Shown: piece by piece, positions 1 to 5,809 of the stretch | Numbering within the stretch: the stretch's first letter is position 1 | Layout: every line of letters starts with the position of its first letter | NCBI GenBank assembly: GCA_958352855.1 | Contig: CATWQE010000075.1 | Span: 1 to 12,443, forward strand | DNA length: 12,443 nucleotides | Direction: 5' to 3' | From: an uncultured Bacillota bacterium | Lineage (GTDB): Bacteria > Bacillota > Clostridia > Lachnospirales > Lachnospiraceae | Program-made: the position numbers and the translations under genes | Notes under the pieces: generated by a model | The model's input: the letters and a program-made list of their open reading frames with translations, nothing else | Databases searched by the model: none | What the model was told of the DNA's origin: nothing

Positions 1-46
1 ATACGTTTTCGGCGGATATGCCTTATATGTATAACCATTCCTTTTT

Positions 47-931
47 CTATTTTTTTTCGTTTATTTGCAGCTCTGGAAAAAAATACGTTAAAATTTCTTT
101 GTATTCCTTCCCTTCTATTGCCATCTGTTCTGCACCATATTGGCTAAGACCCACACCATGACCTTTCCCTTTGCACAAAAATCTCACCTTTTCCTCTGTG
201 CACTGTACCGAAAAACAGGAAGAAGGCAGTTTTAGAATTTCTCTTATTTTTTCCCCCTGTATCATTTGATTCCCAATCTGAAGTTCCAGAACATACCCCG
301 CCTCATCTGTTTGTTTCACTTCCACTACTTTTGTTTCTCCAAAGGTAAAACCACCATAAAATTTCTTCATTTTTTTCTCAAGTTCCTGAAATGAAAAATA
401 ACAGCCCTCTACATAAAGAGGACTGTCTCTATCTTTTGCTGTTTCTACAGAAGTTATGTATCCGTAAGACTCACCCATGACATCTGCTCCATCTCTGGTT
501 TTTCCAGAGCTAAGCGCATGATAAGGCGCTTCTTTTATTTCTCCCTGGGCAGTTAATAAAACTTCTCCACTGGTTTCCCTGGCAGCTTCCTGAAAGATAT
601 GAAATTTTTCCAACATTTCCAGATTCATAGGTTGCCCTTTAAAAAATGCTGCCGTTTCTTCTAATATTTCTTTTCTCTCTTTCTCACCTTTTACAGAAAG
701 GTTTGTTCTGGCAAGAACCACCTGCGCCTTAATGGTTTCTTTGGAATATTCCCAGGAAATCTGGGAAGCTGCAACTCCTGCTACATAATCTTCAACCGTC
801 TGTTTCCTGCTTACCGGACAGGCTCTTCGACCTAAAACCACCACTGTGATCAAATAGGGAAGCAGTAACAACAGCAATACTGCCAAAACCCACGATTCTC
901 TTTCTTTTTTCATAAAACACAGAATCCGCAC
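47..931 (-). CDS. SpoIID/LytB-domain membrane protein (stage II sporulation protein D-like)
   Basis: This is a 294-residue protein with one N-terminal membrane helix (about residues 14-33) and an outward-facing SpoIID domain. SpoIID family proteins are peptidoglycan lytic transglycosylases that act with SpoIIP during engulfment of the forespore. Visible family marks are the YVAGVAASQISWEY...KAQVVLART block (49-75), YHALSSGKT (137-144) and the C-terminal GHGVGLSQYGAEQMA motif (257-271). The position matching the catalytic Glu of Bacillus SpoIID (E88) is Gln57, codon CAG, so activity is uncertain. The protein is somewhat shorter than Bacillus SpoIID. The start is either GTG at 931, with a weak GAG five bases upstream, or ATG at 913 (MKKERESW), which has no clear ribosome binding site. 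It is the last complete gene of the metY-mnmM set, 29 bases after mnmM. Domain identity is firm; whether it is the sporulation SpoIID itself is not. Confidence 0.85.
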   Translation of the reverse strand: MRILCFMKKERESWVLAVLLLLLLPYLITVVVLGRRACPVSRKQTVEDYVAGVAASQISWEYSKETIKAQVVLARTNLSVKGEKERKEILEETAAFFKGQPMNLEMLEKFHIFQEAARETSGEVLLTAQGEIKEAPYHALSSGKTRDGADVMGESYGYITSVETAKDRDSPLYVEGCYFSFQELEKKMKKFYGGFTFGETKVVEVKQTDEAGYVLELQIGNQMIQGEKIREILKLPSSCFSVQCTEEKVRFLCKGKGHGVGLSQYGAEQMAIEGKEYKEILTYFFPELQINEKK

Positions 932-960
932 TGTTTCTCATTGACAGTATATGACTGCTT

Positions 961-1524
961 CTATTTTTTTACCACAAAAGCCGGTATGGGAGGATTGTTT
1001 TTACGATTATAATAAGTATTCACAATCACAATATATTGCTTCTCGTCTAAACTTTTTAAATACTCTAAAATCCTGTTTTTTTCTTCAAAACCGGTATCTC
1101 CTCCACTATAGATACAAAGCGCCAGAACACCGCCTTTTTTAAGTAAAGTAAGTCCTTTATGAATTGCTTCTACGCTGGTATCCGCTTTGGTGGCAAGGCT
1201 GTGATCTCCTCCCGGAAGATACCCAAAATTAAAATAGATTCCATCTACAGATTCCGCTTCCAGATATTTCTCCATATTAGTATGGCTATCCAGGCACAAC
1301 CTGACTTTCTTTTCCATATGGTGTTCCCTTAGCAGCTTTTCTGTAGCCTGCAAAGCTTTTTCCTGTATGTCAAAAGCTGTCACCATTCCTGTTTCTCCTG
1401 CTAATTCACAGAGAAACAAAGTGTCATGTCCATTTCCCATGGTCGCATCTACATAGCAGCCTCCTGGTTTTACCTGTAGTCGGAACAGCTCATGACTCCA
1501 TTGTGTAATCTGGTAGGATATCAT
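961..1524 (-). CDS. mnmM: MnmM/YtqB-type tRNA wobble-uridine methyltransferase (class I SAM-dependent)
   Basis: The 187-residue protein is a Rossmann-fold methyltransferase of the YtqB family. These proteins were long labelled rRNA methylases; the Bacillus member is now known as MnmM, which methylates 5-aminomethyl-2-thiouridine at the tRNA wobble position using S-adenosylmethionine. Motif I is DATMGNGHDT (26-35), the ribose-binding acidic residue is D52 in FDIQ, and the family signatures NFGYLPGGDH (99-108) and YYNRKNNPP (171-179) are present. Length fits the family (about 190). The ATG at 1524 overlaps the metY stop as ATGA, so translation is probably coupled to metY. No strong independent ribosome binding site is visible. 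The family call is confident; the exact modification is inferred from the Bacillus homologue. Confidence 0.9.
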   Translation of the reverse strand: MISYQITQWSHELFRLQVKPGGCYVDATMGNGHDTLFLCELAGETGMVTAFDIQEKALQATEKLLREHHMEKKVRLCLDSHTNMEKYLEAESVDGIYFNFGYLPGGDHSLATKADTSVEAIHKGLTLLKKGGVLALCIYSGGDTGFEEKNRILEYLKSLDEKQYIVIVNTYYNRKNNPPIPAFVVKK

Positions 1525-2816
1525 CTTTCATTTTCGCTGGCTTTTAATGCCTGCTCTAAATCTGCAATAATATCATCAATATGTTCAATTCCCACAGAAA
1601 GACGAATCATTCCCGGTGATACTCCTGCTGCTTCTAACTGCTGGTCATTTAACTGTCTGTGTGTATGGCTTGCAGGATGCAGTACGCTGGTTTTCGCATC
1701 AGCAACATGCGTTACAATAGACGCCAGTTTCAGACTGTCCATAAACTTGACAGCGGCTTCTCTTCCGGCCTTTAACTCAAAGGAAATGACACCGCAGGTT
1801 CCCTTTGGCATATATTTCTGTGCCAAAGCATGATAATGGTCATTCTCCAGTCCTGGATAATTCACTTTTCCAACTAATGGATGACCTTCCAGATACTCTG
1901 CAACCTTCTGTGCATTATAGCAATGTCTCTCTACACGCAAAACTAAGGATTCCAGACCTAAATTTAAAATAAAGCAATTCATAGGAGATGGTATAGATCC
2001 TAAATCTCTCATAAGCTGAGCATTAATTTTGGTAATGTATGCAGCTTTACCAAACTGTTTTGTGTAAACAACTCCATGATAAGATTCATCCGGTGTTGTA
2101 AGTCCCGGAAATTTCTCCTTGTGTGCTTCCCAGTCAAAATTTCCACTGTCTACAATGGCTCCGCCTACCTGAGCTGCGTGTCCGTCCATATACTTGGTAG
2201 TAGAGTGTGTCACAATATCAGCTCCCCATTCAAAAGGCCTGCAATTTACCGGGGTTGCAAAAGTATTATCTACAATCAATGGTACGCCATGACTATGCGC
2301 TACTTCTGCCATTTTTTCAATATCCAGCACTACCAGAGATGGATTTGCAATAGTTTCCGCAACCACAGCTTTTGTATTTGGCTGGAAGGCTTTATCCAGC
2401 TCTTCTTTTGGCGCATCTACATCCACAAAAGTACAGGAAATTCCCATTTTTTTCGCTGTTACTCCCAGTACATTCAAGGTTCCTCCATAAATGGAAGATG
2501 CACAAATCACATGATCCCCTGCTTCGCAGATATTAAATACCGCATAGAAGTTTGCTGCCTGTCCTGAAGAAGTCAGAACTGCTGCCACACCGCCTTCTAA
2601 GTCTGCTATTTTAGCTGCCACTAAATCGTTAGTAGGATTCTGGCATCTGGTATAAAAATATCCATTATCCTTCAAATCAAATAATCTGCCCATTTCCTCT
2701 GTGGTATCATATTTAAAAGTTGTACTCTGATAAATAGGCATCATTCTTGGTTCCCCTTTTTTTGGTTTCCATCCGGACTGAATACATTTTGTCTCAATAC
2801 GATATTCATTACTCAT
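1521..2816 (-). CDS. metY: O-acetylhomoserine sulfhydrylase / aminocarboxypropyltransferase (MetY)
   Basis: A 431-residue cytosolic PLP enzyme of the Cys/Met metabolism family. MetY makes homocysteine (or methionine) from O-acetylhomoserine and sulfide (or methanethiol). The PLP-binding lysine is K208 in THSTTKYMDGH, preceded by the aspartate of VDNTFATP (D183). YTR (55-57) and SSGQAA (83-88) supply phosphate and ring contacts, and the C-terminal IRLSVGIEHIDDI (404-416) is typical. The length of about 430 and the N-terminal TKCIQSGW...PIYQSTTF favour MetY over the shorter cystathionine synthase/lyase relatives. The ATG at 2816 has a good ribosome binding site (AGTGAGG, 7 bases away). It heads the likely metY-mnmM-SpoIID transcript. 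The 118-base upstream gap is too short for an S-box plus terminator, and none is seen. Confidence 0.95.
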   Translation of the reverse strand: MSNEYRIETKCIQSGWKPKKGEPRMMPIYQSTTFKYDTTEEMGRLFDLKDNGYFYTRCQNPTNDLVAAKIADLEGGVAAVLTSSGQAANFYAVFNICEAGDHVICASSIYGGTLNVLGVTAKKMGISCTFVDVDAPKEELDKAFQPNTKAVVAETIANPSLVVLDIEKMAEVAHSHGVPLIVDNTFATPVNCRPFEWGADIVTHSTTKYMDGHAAQVGGAIVDSGNFDWEAHKEKFPGLTTPDESYHGVVYTKQFGKAAYITKINAQLMRDLGSIPSPMNCFILNLGLESLVLRVERHCYNAQKVAEYLEGHPLVGKVNYPGLENDHYHALAQKYMPKGTCGVISFELKAGREAAVKFMDSLKLASIVTHVADAKTSVLHPASHTHRQLNDQQLEAAGVSPGMIRLSVGIEHIDDIIADLEQALKASENER

Positions 2817-2823
2817 AACAAAA

Positions 2824-2830
2824 CCTCACT
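2824..2830 (-). promoter_or_regulatory. Ribosome binding site of metY
   Basis: On the minus strand this reads AGTGAGG, followed by a 7-base spacer and ATG at 2816. It fixes the metY start. Confidence 0.7.
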
Positions 2831-2865
2831 ATTTTCTCTCGTTATTTTGTATTTTACTGTTAAAT

Positions 2866-2892
2866 ATTGTATCACTGTTTTTCCACTGTGAA
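2866..2892 (-). promoter_or_regulatory. Candidate sigma-A promoter before metY, with a tandem ACAGTG repeat
   Basis: On the minus strand there is TTCACA (2892-2887) as a -35 box (5 of 6 matches to TTGACA) and TACAAT (2871-2866) as a -10 box (5 of 6), but the spacer is 15 bases, shorter than ideal. ACAGTG occurs twice in direct repeat (2889-2884 and 2878-2873), exactly 11 bases apart, overlapping the -35 and the spacer. Such placement could be an operator. The assignment is by eye only. Confidence 0.4.
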
Positions 2893-2934
2893 TAGTTAAA
2901 TTTTCTGTTTTCTAAAATTTCTTGTATTTTTCTT

Positions 2935-3243
2935 CTATCTGCGAAAATATTTCTGCCCGATTAAGATAACTCCTACAAACAATACAAGACCAATTCCTAA
3001 AATAATCAGCGTAGTTTCCTGGCTCACCTTCATATTCATAGACAGCAGCGCCAGGACTGACATGTCCAGACCAATAATAATCACAGCGCTTCCTATTGTA
3101 ATCATAAATTTCCGCTCATTTTCCGGAGATACCCCGCTGGCAAACCGTTCCCGAATCATAGAGGACTTTCCTTTCACTGCTAAAAAAATTCCTCCCAGGA
3201 TAATCACTGCTGCAATCATTAACAATACCACATTTGTTGTCAT
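2935..3243 (-). CDS. Small three-helix membrane protein, function unknown
   Basis: I do not recognise this 102-residue protein with certainty. It has three hydrophobic segments (about 5-23, 46-68 and 77-96) separated by a basic loop (KGKSSMIRERF) and ending in a basic tail (QKYFRR). The layout is reminiscent of small DUF3784-like membrane proteins, but I cannot confirm that. The ATG at 3243 has a strong ribosome binding site (GAAAGGA, about 9 bases upstream). It lies 20 bases after the MATE transporter stop on the same strand, so the two are probably co-transcribed. Its stop is followed by an AT-rich 118-base gap before metY. It is probably a real gene because of its ribosome binding site, spacing and coherent helices. 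Confidence 0.7.
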   Translation of the reverse strand: MTTNVVLLMIAAVIILGGIFLAVKGKSSMIRERFASGVSPENERKFMITIGSAVIIIGLDMSVLALLSMNMKVSQETTLIILGIGLVLFVGVILIGQKYFRR

Positions 3244-3263
3244 ATTCTTTTGTTCCTTTCTTT

Positions 3264-4610
3264 CTATCTTTTCTCATACTTTTTGAATTCTGCCCGATAC
3301 CAAAGAGGCAGCACAGTTCCCTTTAAAATACAGGAAAAACTCAGCACCCACCAGATACCGTTCAGTCCAAGGGCAGTTTTTGAAAGCAGCATGGCTGCAG
3401 GAATTCTCAGGAGATTAAACGTAATCCCTGTCACAGATGGTGGAATTGTCTTCCCAAGTCCCTGAAACGCTCCTGTAGCCGCCCCTTCCAGACACATAAA
3501 CAGCTCGCTGATTCCAATAATCCGAAGATAATCTACCCCCATAGGAATAACCTCTGGTTCTTTAATGAAAATTCGAAAGAAAAACTCTGGAAATGCCAGC
3601 AACAGGAAACTGGTAAATATCCCCCAGGCTCCCATAATCACCAAAGCAGTCCTGTAACCTTTTTTGATTCTGTCTTTTTTTCTTGCGCCATAATTTTGTG
3701 CAATAAAAGCATTTACTGCGGTGGAAAATCCCCCTGCCATCATCCAGGATATGGATTCTATCTGGCTTCCCACCTTCTGTACTGCCACCGCTGCATCTCC
3801 CCAGCCTGCCACAAGCCTGGCAATAACCATGGAAATAGCAGAGAACAACGAATCCTGTATTGCAGAAGGAAATCCTATTTTTACAATTTTTCTTATCTGT
3901 TCTTTTTTCGCCGGTTTCAGTAAATGTAAATTTCTGAAAATAACCGGCTCCTGCCAGATTGCTTTCAAATACAGAACAAAAACAATCACCTGAGCCAGCA
4001 CAGTTGCTGTGGCAGCACCTGCAACACCCATTTGGGGAATCGGTCCCATTCCAAAAATCAATACCGGATCTAAAATCAAATTAATCAGAAGGCCAATAGT
4101 GGTAACGCGGAACGTAGTAACCGTATTTCCCATAGCAGCCAAAATTCCTCCTATAATCTGATCCAGAAAGGAAAATACAACCAAGCCACAGACAATCATC
4201 AAATAAATCCTGGCGTCTTGAATAACCTCTGTATTATTAAGTTTAAAAAAGTCAATCATTTGCCTGTGAAATAGCAAACTTAAAATTCCATACAGAACTC
4301 CCAAAAAAGTTCCCATGCGAAGAGCGCCTCTTGCATATTGCGCCGCCTCTTCCTTTTCTCCACTTCCCAGTTTCTGAGCAACAGTAACCTGTCCTCCAAT
4401 TCTGGGGATGGTAGTAACTCCATTTGCCATCCACATAAACATTCCGGCAGCTCCTACCGCCGCCACAGCTCCGCTTCCAAGCCTGCCAATCCAAATCATA
4501 TCAACTAGATTATAGCCCATTTGAATAAAAGAAGTCCCCATAATCGGAAATGCCAGTCTGGCTAAAGTACCCGCTATAGGACCTTCCAGTAAATCTATCT
4601 TTTTCTTCAT
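3264..4610 (-). CDS. MATE family efflux transporter
   Basis: A 448-residue polytopic membrane protein with twelve readable hydrophobic segments arranged as two six-helix halves. The N-terminal half starts with LLEGPIAGTLARLAFPIMG, a very common MATE opening. It continues with YNLVDMIWIGRLGSGAVAAVGAAG and a later helix TIGLLINLILDPVLIFG. The second half repeats the pattern (IGFPSAIQDSLFSAISMVIAR, then FIAQNYGARKKDRIKKGY). MATE proteins export cationic drugs or metabolites in exchange for Na+ or H+; the substrate cannot be told from sequence. The ATG at 4610 follows GGAGGAAA, an SD only three bases from the start, which is short but unambiguous. The small membrane protein at 3243 lies 20 bases downstream. 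The 150-base gap upstream separates it from the divergent plus-strand gene at 4761. Confidence 0.93.
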   Translation of the reverse strand: MKKKIDLLEGPIAGTLARLAFPIMGTSFIQMGYNLVDMIWIGRLGSGAVAAVGAAGMFMWMANGVTTIPRIGGQVTVAQKLGSGEKEEAAQYARGALRMGTFLGVLYGILSLLFHRQMIDFFKLNNTEVIQDARIYLMIVCGLVVFSFLDQIIGGILAAMGNTVTTFRVTTIGLLINLILDPVLIFGMGPIPQMGVAGAATATVLAQVIVFVLYLKAIWQEPVIFRNLHLLKPAKKEQIRKIVKIGFPSAIQDSLFSAISMVIARLVAGWGDAAVAVQKVGSQIESISWMMAGGFSTAVNAFIAQNYGARKKDRIKKGYRTALVIMGAWGIFTSFLLLAFPEFFFRIFIKEPEVIPMGVDYLRIIGISELFMCLEGAATGAFQGLGKTIPPSVTGITFNLLRIPAAMLLSKTALGLNGIWWVLSFSCILKGTVLPLWYRAEFKKYEKR

Positions 4611-4760
4611 TTTCCTCCATTCGCCTCTGTCTTCTGTCTATTTAAAAATCCTTTATTTATTATCTTAACAGACTCTAATTGTATCGTAAATACCTATTTC
4701 TCTTTTCTTTCCGCCCCAATTATGATACGCTAGAAAAAACAAGAACGCGAGGATTTAGAC

Positions 4761-5534
4761 ATGAAAGAAAAAATTTATACCATCCCTCTTATGGATGCTT
4801 TTCGGGCTGATGACGAATGCCCTTTCTGTTTTATTGAGCGAAATCTGGAGCAGCATGCCATTGACTTTGTTCTGGGTTCCGGAGCTTCTTATATGGAAGA
4901 TGATATCCGCGCTGAAACAGATAAGACCGGATTTTGCCGAAATCATTATAAGAAAATGTTTGACTACGGAAATCGTCTTGGAACAGGCTTGATTCTGACC
5001 ACACATTTTAAAAAGAAAAACGAAGAGCTGAAACAACAGCTTAAAATGTTTTCTCCTGGAAAAGCATCCATGTTAAGCCACTTAAAAAAAGCCAAAATTG
5101 ACCCTGAAAATCCCAAAACCAGTATCGGAGCCTGGATAAAAGAAGAAAGCAACCGCTGTTATATCTGTGATTACTCCAAAGATACTTATAATCGCTATCT
5201 GGATACCTTCTTTGAACTTTATCGGAAAAATCCTGAATTTCAGAATTTATTTCAAAACAGTAAAGGCTTCTGTCTGCCCCACTTTGCAGACTTAGTAGAA
5301 ACTGCTGAAACACTCTTATCTGACAAAGAGAAAAAGTCCTTCTATGATTCTCTGTTTGCTCTCATGACAGAAAATCTCCAGAGAATCACAGAGGATTTGG
5401 AATGGTTCTGTGACAAATTCGACTTTAGAAATAAGGATGCTGACTGGAAAAACTCAAAAGATGCAATTCAAAGAGGCATGCAAAAAGCCGCCGGAGGCTA
5501 TCCTGCCGACCCTGTTTACAAAGCAGACCGCTAA
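4761..5534 (+). CDS. DUF6062-like protein with duplicated CxxC/CxxH modules
   Basis: A 257-residue soluble protein without signal peptide or membrane helix. It resembles the clostridial family labelled DUF6062, whose role is unknown; the family name is from memory. Two similar modules are visible: C20-x2-C23 with C59-x2-H62 (GFCRNHY), then C133-x2-C136 with C171-x2-H174 (GFCLPHF). Each is a plausible four-ligand zinc site, and the pair suggests internal duplication. Both CxxC pairs sit in similar contexts (ECPFCF and RCYICD). The middle (about 84-110) is lysine-rich, and the C-terminal part is helical, ending in a GGYPADP-like tail. The ATG at 4761 has GAGG (4749-4752) eight bases upstream. 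A TATGAT at 4721-4726 may be the -10 box, with no good -35. It is the only plus-strand gene in the window and converges on the pilus operon. Confidence 0.85.
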   Translation: MKEKIYTIPLMDAFRADDECPFCFIERNLEQHAIDFVLGSGASYMEDDIRAETDKTGFCRNHYKKMFDYGNRLGTGLILTTHFKKKNEELKQQLKMFSPGKASMLSHLKKAKIDPENPKTSIGAWIKEESNRCYICDYSKDTYNRYLDTFFELYRKNPEFQNLFQNSKGFCLPHFADLVETAETLLSDKEKKSFYDSLFALMTENLQRITEDLEWFCDKFDFRNKDADWKNSKDAIQRGMQKAAGGYPADPVYKADR

Positions 5535-5644
5535 GCAGGACCTCTGTTAATTAAAAAGATTTCTGAAAGCAATTATAAAAAAAGAATAAATGAATTTTTT
5601 TGTTTTTCATTTTTCTTTTAGTATTTAGTCATAAATTATCCTTA

Positions 5645-5671
5645 TTTACAAGGTATAGTATTACTTGTAAA
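5645..5671. repeat. 8-bp inverted repeat TTTACAAG / CTTGTAAA
   Basis: TTTACAAG (5645-5652) and CTTGTAAA (5664-5671) are perfect reverse complements around an 11-base AT-rich spacer. It is not GC-rich and has no T-run directly behind it, so it is not a standard terminator. It could be a protein-binding dyad, a processing hairpin at the 3' end of the 4761 transcript, or chance in AT-rich DNA. Confidence 0.45.
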
Positions 5672-5710
5672 AGCCAATAAGACTTTTTTCAAAATCTTTT
5701 TCTTTTCATA

Positions 5711-5747
5711 TTACTGGCAACTAATTGCCAGTAACTCCTTCTTTTTT
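5711..5747 (+). terminator. Candidate terminator for the plus-strand 4761-5534 gene
   Basis: TTACTGGCAA (5711-5720) pairs perfectly with TTGCCAGTAA (5725-5734) across a 4-base CTAA loop, then CTCCTTC and a run of six T residues (5742-5747). Orientation fits the plus-strand gene. It is 177 bases after that stop codon, and the T-run starts seven bases past the stem, so efficiency is uncertain. Only the plus orientation has a T-run. Confidence 0.5.
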
Positions 5748-5758
5748 ATGAAATACAG

Positions 5759-5799
5759 ACAGGAGCAGGAATCTAACCCCCTCGGATTCCTGCTCCTGT
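5759..5799 (-). terminator. Terminator of the pilus operon (15-bp perfect stem)
   Basis: ACAGGAGCAGGAATC (5759-5773) is the exact reverse complement of 5785-5799, with an 11-base loop (5774-5784). It starts 11 bases past the adhesin stop codon, the expected place for the operon's intrinsic terminator. On the minus strand the stem is followed by CTGTATTTCAT, a poor U-tract, and there is none on the plus side either. It may terminate weakly, work in both directions, or mainly protect the 3' end of the mRNA. Confidence 0.7.
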
Positions 5800-5809
5800 T
5801 ATGTTTATC

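Larger units (their letters stand above)
5535..5809. other. AT-rich convergent intergenic region with several inverted repeats
   Basis: This 275-base gap lies between the ends of two converging genes and contains no credible coding frame. From left to right it holds: an AT-rich hairpin AAATGAA (5588-5594) / TTCATTT (5606-5612) followed by TTCTTTT; the 8-bp inverted repeat at 5645-5671; the 10-bp inverted repeat at 5711-5734 followed by a T-run; and the 15-bp inverted repeat at 5759-5799. The last two are annotated separately as terminators. No promoter could be supported. Confidence 0.7.

Noticed and set aside
1..38. An open frame from ATG at 38 running off the left edge (MVIHIRHIRRKR...), right after the SpoIID gene
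   Set aside because: Only 12 codons are visible and the AAGGA before it touches the ATG with no spacer. It could be the next gene of the operon, but it cannot be supported.
2076..2567. A 163-codon open frame on the plus strand inside metY
   Set aside because: It is antisense to a strongly conserved enzyme gene, has no ribosome binding site, and its protein has no coherent motifs.
2755..2764. CCCC followed by seven T residues inside metY, as a possible slippage tract
   Set aside because: It encodes the normal KPKKGEP stretch in frame, and the tract is too short for known phase variation.
2898..2920. AAATTTT / AAAATTT inverted repeat after the small membrane protein gene, as a terminator
   Set aside because: The stem has no G or C and no T-run follows on the minus strand.
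2817..2934. S-box (SAM) or T-box riboswitch before metY
   Set aside because: The gap is 118 bases and AT-rich, with no conserved core helices and no terminator hairpin.
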